Below the pieces are notes generated by a model, which saw nothing but the letters and a program-made list of their open reading frames with translations, did no database searches and was not told where the DNA came from. A stretch of 64,000 nt of DNA, taken from assembly GCF_008086045.1 (NCBI RefSeq), contig NZ_VSEY01000058.1:1-64000 (forward strand), read 5' to 3'. Source of the DNA: Nonomuraea sp. PA05 (GTDB lineage Bacteria > Actinomycetota > Actinomycetes > Streptosporangiales > Streptosporangiaceae). Each line of letters begins with the position of its first letter. The stretch's first letter is position 1. Below are positions 49,604-58,523 of this stretch, one piece after another. The position numbers and the translations under genes were made by a program.

Positions 49604-50544
49604 GAGGCCAGCTCCTCGTTCTCGGCGTCCATGAACGCGGTGTAGAGGGCGCGGCCGGACCCCGGTGACGGGCCGGCGCCGGTTTCCTCGCCGAAGCCGG
49701 TGGCGCTCTCGTCCGCGCCGTAGGTCAGGCCGTCGTGGTAGGCCAGCTCGTCGGCGTCCGCGGCGGCCTGGGCGAACACGTCGCTGAGCATGCCCATGAC
49801 GCGCGCGACCGGGACGCCGCCGATCCGCCTCGCGCCGTGCCTGCCCAGGCAGAGCGCCAGCAGTGCGGCGAGGACGTCGGGCTGGCAGGCCAGCACGAGG
49901 CCCTGGGCCGCCGCGGCGGAGCCCTCGGCCACGGCGGGGACGGGCGCCGGAGGCTCCACCACCACGGCGGGGACGGCGCCGGCCGCCCCCGCCGGGATGG
50001 CGGGGAAACCCGGCGGTGGCGCGATCGCCGGGGTGATGGCTGGGGGCGGGGACGGCACGCCGGGGATTTGCGGTAGTACGGGGATGAACTGCGGCGGGGC
50101 GGTCGGTACGGCGGTGTACTGCGGTGGTGTGCCCCTCCCTGCCAGGGCCCCCGCGGCCAGCGTTCCCAGCCGGGTCCCGATCAGGTTCCCGGCCGGCCCG
50201 CCGATCAGCGTCCCCAGCGCGGCGGCCCCCGTGGGCAGCGCCGTACGCAACCCCTGCGCCACGAACGGAACGGCCAGCGCCCGCGACGCCCCGCCCTGGA
50301 TCTGCCGGAACGCGTTGGCGAAGCCGATCGCCTCCGCCGGGCTCATCCCGTCGAGCATGACCTCCAGCGCGTGGTCGTAGTCCTCCTCGTCGGCGCCGTC
50401 GTACTCGTCGCTCAGCACCTCCCGCAGCACGAACCCCAGCCCCTGCTCGATCAGGCTCCCGGCCTCGTCCCACGCGTCGTCTTCCGCCCAGTCGTCCAGG
50501 TCTTCGAAGGGCTCCTCGAAGGGCTCATCGAAGGGCTCTGTCAC
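49600..50544 (-). CDS. Glycine-zipper protein with acidic EPFE repeats, first gene of protease operon
   Basis: 314 residues. The N-terminus is a repeated acidic string (TEPFDEPFEEPFEDLDDW, from 12-bp DNA repeats), followed by helices (DHALEVMLDGMSPAEAIGFA) and a Gly/Ala zipper (ALPTGAAALGTLIGGPAGNL) that could enter a membrane, a Pro-rich linker, and a C-terminal helical domain (VLACQPDVLAALLALCLGRH). GTG 50544 is chosen because GGAGG lies 8 nt upstream; ATG 50571 is in frame but has no ribosome site. The EEPFED string recurs in the hinge of the large protease gene of the same operon. Confidence 0.68.
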   Translation of the reverse strand: MTEPFDEPFEEPFEDLDDWAEDDAWDEAGSLIEQGLGFVLREVLSDEYDGADEEDYDHALEVMLDGMSPAEAIGFANAFRQIQGGASRALAVPFVAQGLRTALPTGAAALGTLIGGPAGNLIGTRLGTLAAGALAGRGTPPQYTAVPTAPPQFIPVLPQIPGVPSPPPAITPAIAPPPGFPAIPAGAAGAVPAVVVEPPAPVPAVAEGSAAAAQGLVLACQPDVLAALLALCLGRHGARRIGGVPVARVMGMLSDVFAQAAADADELAYHDGLTYGADESATGFGEETGAGPSPGSGRALYTAFMDAENEELAS

Positions 50545-50811
50545 ATCGCTCACCTCCACGTGCCGTCCCATCGGCGAGGAGACCCGCCTGGGAGGTGGCC
50601 AGCGTGGACGGCGCCCGTATGCGGCCGCGTCAACGGGGCGTATGCGCCGCCGTTCCGAGCGTGATGATCGTCCCCCGGCGCTCGGGGTCGCGGCGGGCTG
50701 CCCTAAAGTAGATCTTCCTTCGGGTGGCGATCGCCCGGCCCGCCACCCCTCACCGGGCGTCTCCCGGCGTGCGGACCGAGCCTGCCTGGCGAAACGCCGC
50801 AACCCCTGGGG

Positions 50812-50827
50812 ACGGCTGATCAGCCGT
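50812..50827. promoter_or_regulatory. 16-bp perfect palindrome upstream of the FG-GAP gene
   Basis: ACGGCTGATCAGCCGT is fully self-complementary and lies 42 bp before the start of the toxin-region operon, in the 325-bp gap shared with the divergent protease operon. It is a likely regulator site. I see nothing else in this gap. Confidence 0.5.
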
Positions 50828-50869
50828 GAGATGTGACGCTCCATTGGCCATGAGTCTTGTGAGGTTGCG

Positions 50870-51727
50870 TTGACAACCAGTGCGTTGAGCACACAATTAC
50901 GCCGGTACCGGGCACTGTTCGCCGCGATCGTGCTGGCCACCGGGCTGGTCGTGATCCCGGCGGCCTCCGCGCAGGCGGCCGCCGCGCCGATGCTGCCGCT
51001 GTTCGTCCGCAGGAGCAGCGACGGCGTGCTGCTGGTGTACGAACCCAAGAGCGGCGGCGGCGTGCAGCCGGCCGTGAACCTGGGCGGCGGCTTCGCCGCG
51101 GCGACCGCCCTGCTGCGCGCCAACACCTCGGCGTCCGGCGCGGGCAACGACCTGTACTTCCGGATGGGCAACGACCTGTACTACACCGCGGAGCGCGGCG
51201 CCTCCACCGTTCGCGCCGTCACGAACGTGAGCGGCTTCAACCTGATCATGACGCCGGGCAACATGGGCAGCACCGTCTCGCCCGAGATCCTCGCCAGGGA
51301 CGCCGCCGGCGCGCTGTGGCTGTTCCCCGGGCGCTCCGACGGCCTCCTGGGCACGCGCGTGCAGGCCGGCACCGCGGGCTGGAACGGCATGAACGCCCTG
51401 GCCGGGTACGGCGACTACACCGGTGACGGCAAGAACGACCTGCTGGCCAGGACCACGGCCGGCACCCTGTACATCTATCCGGGCACCGGCAGCATCACCG
51501 CCAACCAGATCCTGGGCACCCGCATCAGCGCGGGCACCGGCTTCAGCGCCTACACGGCGCTCGTCTCCACCGGGGACAACAACGGCGACGGCAAGGCCGA
51601 CCTGATCGCCCGCGACTCGGCGGGCGCGCTGTGGCTGTTCAAGGGCACCGGGGTCGCGACGGCCCCCTTCTCCGCCGCACAGAAGATCGGCACCTCGGGC
51701 TGGAACGCCTTCAACGCCTTCTTCTGA
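50870..51727 (+). CDS. Secreted FG-GAP/VCBS-type beta-propeller protein
   Basis: 285 residues, Sec signal (YRALFAAIVLATGLVVIPAASA). About five propeller blades; two contain Ca-loop motifs DYTGDGKNDLLART and DNNGDGKADLIARD. Such repeats bind ligands or other proteins. TTG start at 50870 with GAGG 5 nt upstream. 52 bp, including a hairpin, separate it from the toxin gene; it may help secretion or target binding. Confidence 0.78.
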   Translation: MTTSALSTQLRRYRALFAAIVLATGLVVIPAASAQAAAAPMLPLFVRRSSDGVLLVYEPKSGGGVQPAVNLGGGFAAATALLRANTSASGAGNDLYFRMGNDLYYTAERGASTVRAVTNVSGFNLIMTPGNMGSTVSPEILARDAAGALWLFPGRSDGLLGTRVQAGTAGWNGMNALAGYGDYTGDGKNDLLARTTAGTLYIYPGTGSITANQILGTRISAGTGFSAYTALVSTGDNNGDGKADLIARDSAGALWLFKGTGVATAPFSAAQKIGTSGWNAFNAFF

Positions 51728-51744
51728 TCCCCTCTCTCCCCCTC

Positions 51745-51762
51745 CGGCGGGGAACCCCGCCG
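51745..51762 (+). terminator. Hairpin between FG-GAP and toxin genes
   Basis: CGGCGGGG (51745-51752), 2-nt loop, CCCCGCCG (51755-51762): perfect 8-bp stem, 17 nt before the toxin ATG. It may attenuate read-through and lower toxin dose, or merely protect mRNA ends. Confidence 0.45.
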
Positions 51763-51779
51763 CAGAGAAACGGCTCACC

Positions 51780-54700
51780 ATGCCTACTCGCATGCCCTTA
51801 TCAGGGCGGCTGCGCGCCACCGCCGCGGCCATCACCTCCGTCGCCGTCCTGGCGACGTTCGCACAGGTCGTGCCTGTGCCGGGAATCCAGCCGGCCGTGG
51901 CTGCCGCCGCCACCGCGGACGGCGAATACGACCTCGACCACGCCATCGCCGTCAGGGCCGCGCAGTGCCTGCTCACGGTCGCGCAGCGCAAGGGCGGCCA
52001 GGACATGAAGGCCGTCGCCCGCGCCGGGCTCGCCGGCGACGACGCCGCCCTGCTGCAGGCCGGCGCACGCGACTACTGGACGTCCGACCCGAAGACCCAG
52101 CTCGCCACCGCCTTCGACACGGACCGCGAGCGCGCCTCGGCCAAGCTGGACGAGCTGGCGGCCCGCTCCGAGGTGTGGGAGGAGTCGCTGAGCGTCACCC
52201 CTCCCGCCGACTACTCCTACACCGGCTTCCAGTGGGTCGAGGACGAGGACGACCCGTTCGACAAGGTCGGGCTGTCCACCTGGGTCGCCGGCCAGTTCTG
52301 GCAGGGGGAGAGCGACTTCTACGCCGACCAGACGCCGCTGGCCGGCCAGGAGTCGGTGGACGCCGTCAACGCGATCGCCTCCGTCCGCTACCCCGACACG
52401 TGGCCGCACCCCGACCTCGAGGGCTGGCAGGCGTGGGAGGACATGACGTGGATGCACGACATGTACGCCGACGACGCGCGGGCCTTCCTGGCCGCCGGCG
52501 GGTTCCCGGAGAGCGCGCCCGACCCGGACAGCATGGAGTTCCGGATCGACGTCGAGAACCTCAAGTCCCGCTACGCCTCCTGCACCACGCACAACCCGCA
52601 GGACCCGCGCAAGGTGCTGACCGCCGAGTTCGTCACGGCCTCGCAGGAGTGGGCGCAGGAGGTGAACGGCCAGCGCGTCCAGCGTGACACGATCCTGAAG
52701 GAGGAGGCGCAGGCCACCGCCGACCTCCAGCTTGCCTCGCAGGCCCTGGGCGAGGCGCTCGGCCAGTCGCTCATCGCCTCACGGCTGGCCGACTGGCAGG
52801 CGTACTGGCTGAAGCAGACGCCGGAGAGCGCCGGGCTGAGCTACCCGGACGCGGCGGAGTTCACCAAGGTCAAGAACGACATCGTCAAGGCGCAGGCCCT
52901 GGCGCTCGGCCGGCTGTTCGTCGCCTCGCGGGCCGCCCAGTCGGCGCAGCAGCACGCCGCCACGGCCGTCGCCGCCCAGCAGGCCGCGTACGCCATCGCC
53001 GACGCGGCCGGGCTGCCCAGGGGCCGCGGCCTGCTCTACGGCCAGCAGGCCGTGCAGATCACCCGGGCCTCGGCCGCGGCCACGGTGGCGGCGGCCAAGG
53101 CCACGGAGACGGCCTCGAACGCCACCCGCGCCTCCGCCGCCGACAGCAAGACGCTGATGGCGCTGGCCGAGACGCAGGCGCACGCCTCGCAGGCCGAGTT
53201 CAGGCGCATCGCGGCACAGGAGGCGGCCGCGCAGGCCAAGGCCGCCGCCGAGGGCGCCGCCGCGCAGGCCGTACAGGCGGCCGACAACGCCGCCAAGGCG
53301 AAGGCGGCGCAGCAGAAGGCCGAGGCCGCCGAGCTGATCGCCAAGAACGCCGCCGCGGACGCCAGGGCCAAGCGGCAGGTCGCCGAGGCCGAGCGGGACA
53401 AGGCCGAGGCGGAGAAGAACCGCGCCGCCACGGAACGGCAGAAGGCCGCGCAGGCCGAGGCCCGCGCCCAGGAGCAGCGGCAGGTGGCCGCGGCGGCGCT
53501 GAGCGACGCGGAAGCGGCGGGCGGCACCGCCGCTTCCAAGAAGGACGCCGCCCTGGAGGCCGAGCGCAAGGCCGTGGACGCCCGCAACAGGGCACTGGAC
53601 GCGGAGGCCGAGCGGGACGTGCTGGTGGCCAAGGCCGCCTCCCGCGAGGCGCACGCCGCCGCCGTCGAGGGCACCGACGCCGCCGAGGGCGCGCGGGCCG
53701 CCGCCACCCGGGCGCGGGCCGCCGCCGACCGCGCGACCACCGCCGCCACCCAGGCCAGGGCCGCCGCGAACGACGCCACCGCCGCCGCGACCGCCGCCCG
53801 CGAGGCGGCCACCCGCGCCGACGCCGCCGCGTCCCGCTCGCGGGCCGCCTCCGACGCCGCCCAGCGCGACGTGGCGATCACCAACGCCGCCGTCAAGACG
53901 GCCCACGCCGCGGCGGCCGAGGCCATCGACGCGTCAGAGGCGGCGGCCGAGAACGTCCGGCTGGCCAAGATCTACGCCGACACCGCCAAGGCCAAGGCCG
54001 CCACCGCGAAGGCGGACGCCGCGATCGCCCGCAAGGAGGCCGACGCGGCGCACGCCTCGGCCGTGCGCACCGCCGGGTACGCCTACTCCACGGCCCAGGC
54101 CGCGACCGCCGCCCGCGACTCGGCGGCGCAGGTGATCAAACCGGCCAACGACGCGATCGAGCTCGGGTCACCGTACAAGGACACCGACGCCTCGGCGGGC
54201 CTGGCCGTGCTGACCGGGCAGGCGGCCAAGCCGCTCGCCGAGCAGCAGGCCGCCGTCGCCAAGGCCAAGGCCGCGCAGGCGAAGAAGGCCGCCGCGGAGG
54301 CGGCGGCGCTGGCGGCGCAGGCGTCGGCCGACGCCAAGGCAGCGGCCACCGCGGCGGCCCAGGCGGCCGACTACGCGGCCCAGGCCGCCGCATCGCTGGC
54401 CGAGGCGCAGGCGTCGGCGGCCGAGGCCAAGAAGGCGGCCAAGGCGGCGGTGCAGGCCGAGGCCAACACCGTCGAGTACGACCGCCAGGCCACCGCGGAC
54501 GCGGCGGCGGCCGACTCGGCCGCCACCGCCGCCGAAGGCTACGCCGACGAGGCCGACGCCTCCGCCGACGCGGCAGAACGGGACGCCGCCTCCGCGCGCG
54601 ACGCCGCGAGCGCGGCCGAGAGCGACGCCGCCAAGGCCCGCGACGTGGCCACCCAGGCCGAGCGGGACGCGGCCACGGCCGAGGCGGCGGCGCAACGCGC

Positions 54701-56234
54701 CCGCGAGGCGGCGGAAGAGGCGCAGGCCGCGGCCGAACGGGCCGAGGTGGAGGCCGACCGGCGGCGCGAGGCCGAACGGGCCTCCTCGTCCGGCCCGACC
54801 GGCATCCCCAACCTGATCGCCGTGCCGAGCGACGACGTCCGCTACGACGCGACGCCGCTGGAGGACCTCTGTGTCGGCACCAACGGGTGCGACATCGACA
54901 TGGAGTACCACATCTACGGGACGCAGGACTACTACCTGGTGACCTGCGCCCAGCCCGGCAGGGACGTCGCCGACTGCACAGGACCCCTGGTCTACGACTA
55001 CCTGGGCAACGGCCCGCTGGACATCCGCTACTCCGAGACCACCCACTTCAACGGCAGGGACCTGGTCGAGAACTTCCTGCGCGCGCTGGTCAGCGCGCTG
55101 GTGTACGACTACGTCGCCTGCTGGCGCAAGGTGACCGGTCAGGACGGCGGATCGGCCACGAGCTGCGCCTGGGCGATCGGCTCCATCGTCATCCCGCCGA
55201 TGATCAAGGCGGGTTACACGTACGCGCTGTCGCTGCGCACCGCGATGAGCAACGGCACGTCCTTCACCCACGCGCTGTTCCGGCTGCGGTACTCGACGCT
55301 GCCCGCCGAGGCGGTCTACGGCCTGGAGCGGGCCGCGGGCAACGCGCTGGCGGCCGGGCGCTGCTTCCCCGCCGGCACGCTCGTGGACACCGAGCACGGC
55401 CCGCGCAAGATCGAGGACATCAGGGTCGGCGACCGCGTCTGGTCCGCCGACCCGGCGACAGGCGAACGGACGCTGCGGCACGTCACCCGGCTGTTCCACC
55501 GGACGGTGGACACGCTCGTGACGATCACCACCGGCAGCGGCACCCTGTCGGCCAGCGAAGGCCACCGGTTCTGGGTGCAGGGCCGGGGCTGGGTCGAGTC
55601 GCAGGACCTGCGTCCGGGCGACGCGCTGCGGAGCCCGGCCGGCGCGGCCGAACCCGTGCTCGGCGTGGCGCGGGCCGACGGGCCGGTGGACGTGTACAAC
55701 TTCGAGGTCGAGACCGACCACACGTACTACGTGTACGCGGGCTCGACGCCGGTGCTGGTGCACAACGACTGCATCACCGACATCGTCAGAGCCGGGGACC
55801 ACGTCGTGCTGGGCATCAACCCGTACTCCGACGACCTGGCCGCCGGGATGACGGGCGCGTTCACGTTCAACAACCGGGCGCTGGGGGCGCCGTTCCCGAA
55901 CGGGGACGGCAGACCCATCTGGATGGTCGCGGTCTCAGAAGCGGTCGGCAACCCCAACATCCGGCTGTCCGTCAGCCTGGACGGGGTGCCCGGCGCGTCC
56001 AACGCCGACGAGGCGCTCGCCGCCCTCCTGGCCCATGGCGACACGGTGCCCGCCGGGAACTGGCAGATGGTGGCCGAGGTCAACAGCGGGCTGGGCACCG
56101 CCTGGGAGATGACCGAGCTGCGGCGGGCCTACCGGCTGGAGAAGCGCACCTGGGACTCGGTCGAGTTCTACATGACCAAGAACGGGAATCCCACCAGGGT
56201 GTATCCGAAACCGCCGGCCGCACCGGGGTCGTGA
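51780..56234 (+). CDS. Polymorphic toxin: secreted, Ala-rich coiled coil, HINT, C-terminal toxin domain
   Basis: 1484 residues. Signal peptide (~1-42), a mixed domain with paired Cys (~45-300), a ~630-residue Ala/Glu/Arg/Lys helical stalk (~370-1000: long AxxAxxA patterns), a Cys-containing domain (~1020-1190: VGTNGCDIDMEYHIYG), a HINT autoprotease (1195-1330: starts CFPAGTLVDTEHG, SEGHRFWV, ends VLVHND) and a 154-residue tail toxin (1331-1484). In this layout HINT cuts itself free and releases the tail. The tail (VVLGINPYSDDLAAG, FTFNNRAL, IRLSVSLDGVPG) perhaps fits the type 27 polymorphic toxin family; that match is from memory and weak. An immunity candidate follows after 1 nt. Confidence 0.88.
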   Translation: MPTRMPLSGRLRATAAAITSVAVLATFAQVVPVPGIQPAVAAAATADGEYDLDHAIAVRAAQCLLTVAQRKGGQDMKAVARAGLAGDDAALLQAGARDYWTSDPKTQLATAFDTDRERASAKLDELAARSEVWEESLSVTPPADYSYTGFQWVEDEDDPFDKVGLSTWVAGQFWQGESDFYADQTPLAGQESVDAVNAIASVRYPDTWPHPDLEGWQAWEDMTWMHDMYADDARAFLAAGGFPESAPDPDSMEFRIDVENLKSRYASCTTHNPQDPRKVLTAEFVTASQEWAQEVNGQRVQRDTILKEEAQATADLQLASQALGEALGQSLIASRLADWQAYWLKQTPESAGLSYPDAAEFTKVKNDIVKAQALALGRLFVASRAAQSAQQHAATAVAAQQAAYAIADAAGLPRGRGLLYGQQAVQITRASAAATVAAAKATETASNATRASAADSKTLMALAETQAHASQAEFRRIAAQEAAAQAKAAAEGAAAQAVQAADNAAKAKAAQQKAEAAELIAKNAAADARAKRQVAEAERDKAEAEKNRAATERQKAAQAEARAQEQRQVAAAALSDAEAAGGTAASKKDAALEAERKAVDARNRALDAEAERDVLVAKAASREAHAAAVEGTDAAEGARAAATRARAAADRATTAATQARAAANDATAAATAAREAATRADAAASRSRAASDAAQRDVAITNAAVKTAHAAAAEAIDASEAAAENVRLAKIYADTAKAKAATAKADAAIARKEADAAHASAVRTAGYAYSTAQAATAARDSAAQVIKPANDAIELGSPYKDTDASAGLAVLTGQAAKPLAEQQAAVAKAKAAQAKKAAAEAAALAAQASADAKAAATAAAQAADYAAQAAASLAEAQASAAEAKKAAKAAVQAEANTVEYDRQATADAAAADSAATAAEGYADEADASADAAERDAASARDAASAAESDAAKARDVATQAERDAATAEAAAQRAREAAEEAQAAAERAEVEADRRREAERASSSGPTGIPNLIAVPSDDVRYDATPLEDLCVGTNGCDIDMEYHIYGTQDYYLVTCAQPGRDVADCTGPLVYDYLGNGPLDIRYSETTHFNGRDLVENFLRALVSALVYDYVACWRKVTGQDGGSATSCAWAIGSIVIPPMIKAGYTYALSLRTAMSNGTSFTHALFRLRYSTLPAEAVYGLERAAGNALAAGRCFPAGTLVDTEHGPRKIEDIRVGDRVWSADPATGERTLRHVTRLFHRTVDTLVTITTGSGTLSASEGHRFWVQGRGWVESQDLRPGDALRSPAGAAEPVLGVARADGPVDVYNFEVETDHTYYVYAGSTPVLVHNDCITDIVRAGDHVVLGINPYSDDLAAGMTGAFTFNNRALGAPFPNGDGRPIWMVAVSEAVGNPNIRLSVSLDGVPGASNADEALAALLAHGDTVPAGNWQMVAEVNSGLGTAWEMTELRRAYRLEKRTWDSVEFYMTKNGNPTRVYPKPPAAPGS

Positions 56235-56235
56235 C

Positions 56236-56643
56236 ATGGAGTTCAGCAGGCAAGGACGGCTGTTCCGGGTCGTCCGCTTCGACCCCTCGCACCGGCAGCT
56301 CCTGCTGCGCAGCGAGGCCGTGGCGGTCGACGCGACCACCACCGTGGTCGAGGTGCACATCGGGCACGTGGAGCTGATGCTGCTCAAACCCATCTACCGG
56401 GACGGGCTGCACGTCCGGCGCGCCGATCCCGCCGAGTTCGCCTCGCTGCGTGAGCGGCACGGGCTCGGTGCGGACGCGGAGGGGTGGACGTGGATGCTCG
56501 AACGGGGTGGCGGGAGTTTCGTCGTCGGGGCGCAGCCGGCCTGGCGTGAGACGGAGTATCCGCCGGGGGATCGGGAGTGGTTGTTCGACTTCGGCAAGCC
56601 GTGGCCGCCGGACTATCCGGCGGAGTGGGGCATCGTCGAGTGA
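56236..56643 (+). CDS. Putative immunity protein
   Basis: 135 residues, cytoplasmic, acidic, beta-rich at the start (FRVVRFDPSHRQLLLRSEAV, TVVEVHIGHVELMLLKPIY). The ATG lies 1 nt after the toxin stop, so it is translated with it, as toxin-immunity pairs are. No recognised family, which is normal for immunity proteins. A strong terminator follows. Confidence 0.68.
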   Translation: MEFSRQGRLFRVVRFDPSHRQLLLRSEAVAVDATTTVVEVHIGHVELMLLKPIYRDGLHVRRADPAEFASLRERHGLGADAEGWTWMLERGGGSFVVGAQPAWRETEYPPGDREWLFDFGKPWPPDYPAEWGIVE

Positions 56644-56648
56644 CCCGC

Positions 56649-56686
56649 GCCGCCGGGCCCCGTCACATCGGACGGGGCCCGGCGGC
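56649..56686 (+). terminator. Strong terminator of the toxin-immunity operon
   Basis: Perfect 16-bp stem GCCGCCGGGCCCCGTC (56649-56664) and GACGGGGCCCGGCGGC (56671-56686), 6-nt loop, 5 nt after the immunity gene stop. Confidence 0.85.
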
Positions 56687-56697
56687 ACGCGCCCTTG

Positions 56698-56990
56698 TCA
56701 GCCGCGCAGTCCCGGCACGTCGAGGACGATCACCTCGGTGTCGTCCGCCCGGCCCGGGACGCGGCCGTCGTTCCCCGGGAAGTCGTTGTCGCCGGCCACC
56801 ACCACCCGGTCACCCCCAGCGGCAGCACCGACTGCGGCGGGAAGGAGAACAGCGGCCCCACAGCACGCCCTGAGCAGGAAGTCCGCCGAGTCGTTCTTGT
56901 CGAGCATGGCGAGCAGCCGGGAGGCGGAGCGGGAGCGCGGCGTGGCCGGGATCACCGCGGAGAAGCCGGGCTCGGCCGGCCGGGGAAGGG
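56698..56990 (-). pseudogene. Frameshifted C-terminal remnant of an esterase-like/phytase-type protein
   Basis: Minus-strand pieces in two frames read as the end of this secreted family: GPLFSFPPQSVLPLGVTG in one, DRVVVAGDNDFPGNDGRVP then GRADDTEVIVLDVPGL in another (the DND..DDTE pattern is typical of such C-termini). The rest is scrambled. It lies just past the stop of the intact gene, as expected for a decayed tandem copy or for a frameshifted tail of that gene. Confidence 0.55.
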
Positions 56991-58298
56991 CGGGGTGACG
57001 CCGTTGACGGTGGCCGGCGGGAGCTGCGTGCCGGACGTGGGGCCGGACGTGGGGCCGGGCTGGTGGGCGGTCGCCGGCAGCGGCGCGCGTCCCGGCAGCT
57101 CGGGCTCGTCCGCGAGCCGGACGCTCAGCGCGTACAGGCGGGTGGTCTGGGTGGCGCTGTTGTTGTCGTCCGACAGCAGGTGGAGCGTGCGGCGGCCGCC
57201 GGACAGGCGGCCGCCCAGCGCCATGCCCTCGATGTTGTCCAGCAGCGGGTTGGGCTGCGGCTGCTTGGCGGTGGCGCCCGACGGCGGGCAGTCGGCGATG
57301 TCGGCGAGCAGCCGCTTGCCGAGCCAGGCGCGCCGGTCGGTGAGTGTGGACAGCGACTCGACGCCGGACACGTCGGCGGCGCCGGTGGCGGAGACCCGGT
57401 ACACGCGCACGGTGTTGCCCACGCCGGAGGTGAAGCCGCGCTCCAGCGACAGGAGCCGGCCGTCGGCGAGCGCCACCAGCTCGACGAGCCCGAGCCCCGG
57501 GTCGGTGCGGTAGGCGTGCTGGGCGACGGGCGCGTAGGCGGAGCCCGGCCTGCCCTCGTAACGCAGGATCCGCTGCAGTCCGCGGCCCTCGGCGTCGCGG
57601 CCGTCGGCGGACAGCGGGCCCTCCATCCCGGCGTACAGCACGCGGCCGTCGGGGGTGGCGGTGAGCGCCTCGAAGGTCTGGTTGACCGCGGCCTGGCCGG
57701 CCGGGGCGACCCGGAACCGTTCCGGCACCGGCAGTTCGGTGGTCTGGCGGCCGTCGGAGAGCCGGAAACGCCTGATCGACGGCTCCGTCTCGGAGCCGGC
57801 CAGCACGGTGTGGCCGCCGCGCTCCGCGACCAGTCCTTCGCCGTCGAAGTCCGCCCCCGTGTACGGGACGCCGTCCGGCCGCCGCAGCGTCGTCATGCCG
57901 CGGATCTGCGCCGACAGGGTTCTGCGCTGGTTCACGTCGAGTTCGTACAGGCGGGCGGGGGTGGTGCCGACGTTGTCCACCAGTGCCAGCGCCCGCGACG
58001 CGTGGGCCGGGGCGAGGGCGGACAGCCCGCCGACGGCCGTGCCCTCGAACGTCGTCTTGTCCAGGTCGTCGGTGAAGCCGAGCAGGGAGACGTCGGCCGA
58101 GCACCGGCCCCCGGCCACGCCCCGCCCACCCGCCACCGCACCGCCAGCGCCAGCCGCACCGCCAGCCGCACCGCCGGCGTCAGCCGTGCCGGCCGCGTCA
58201 GCCGCGCGGCCGGCGTGGGCCGCGGGGGTGGCCGCGGCGAGCAGAGCGATGGCCGCCGCGGCCGCGATGGCCTGCGCGGGCCGCCGTGTGCTGCGCAC
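56952..58298 (-). CDS. Secreted esterase-like activity of phytase (phytase-like propeller) protein
   Basis: 448 residues, GTG start with GGAGG (58304-58308) 5 nt upstream. Sec signal (RRPAQAIAAAAAIALLAAATPAAHA) and a Gly/Ala repeat linker (AADAAGTADAGGAAGGAAGA). The body is a phytase-like propeller (VSLLGFTDDLDKTTFEGTAV, VEGLVAERGGH-like DGEGLVAERGGHTVL) ending LLDNIEGMALGGRLSGGRR, the usual family end. Catalysis is uncertain. The last ~35 codons, Pro-rich, overlap the decayed paralogous tail. Confidence 0.72.
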   Translation of the reverse strand: MRSTRRPAQAIAAAAAIALLAAATPAAHAGRAADAAGTADAGGAAGGAAGAGGAVAGGRGVAGGRCSADVSLLGFTDDLDKTTFEGTAVGGLSALAPAHASRALALVDNVGTTPARLYELDVNQRRTLSAQIRGMTTLRRPDGVPYTGADFDGEGLVAERGGHTVLAGSETEPSIRRFRLSDGRQTTELPVPERFRVAPAGQAAVNQTFEALTATPDGRVLYAGMEGPLSADGRDAEGRGLQRILRYEGRPGSAYAPVAQHAYRTDPGLGLVELVALADGRLLSLERGFTSGVGNTVRVYRVSATGAADVSGVESLSTLTDRRAWLGKRLLADIADCPPSGATAKQPQPNPLLDNIEGMALGGRLSGGRRTLHLLSDDNNSATQTTRLYALSVRLADEPELPGRAPLPATAHQPGPTSGPTSGTQLPPATVNGVTPPFPGRPSPASPR

Positions 58299-58458
58299 AA
58301 GTACCTCCGGATGGTTCGCGAAGTGTTCCCGGCCGATCGAAGTCCTCGCAGCCCGCCAGCATAGAACCGGCCACCGAACTTCTCGTGAACAGCCGCTGTA
58401 TCCCATGCCGCGGAAACCTCCACGTAACGATCCGGTGACAAGGACTTCCCCCGCCGCC

Positions 58459-58499
58459 GTGTGACCGGTCACGCTAGCTCTGCGTGTGACCGGTCACAC
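58459..58499. promoter_or_regulatory. Two tandem palindromic operators before the GH39 gene
   Basis: GTGACCGGTCAC (58461-58472) and GTGTGACCGGTCACAC (58484-58499) are perfect palindromes with the same core, centres 25 bp apart. They lie 25-65 nt before the ATG. The CCGG-centred even palindrome resembles sites of LacI-type sugar repressors; two sites could bind cooperatively. Confidence 0.65.
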
Positions 58500-58523
58500 C
58501 TCCGCCCCCCGAGAGGATCGCTC

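Noticed and set aside
50572..50811. Possible cyclic-di-AMP (ydaO-type) riboswitch before the FG-GAP gene
   Set aside because: I could not match the conserved core, only general GC-rich pairing.
55362..55769. HINT considered as a splicing intein
   Set aside because: It follows the pretoxin layout (ends in VLVHND and is followed by a terminal toxin domain) rather than interrupting a host enzyme.
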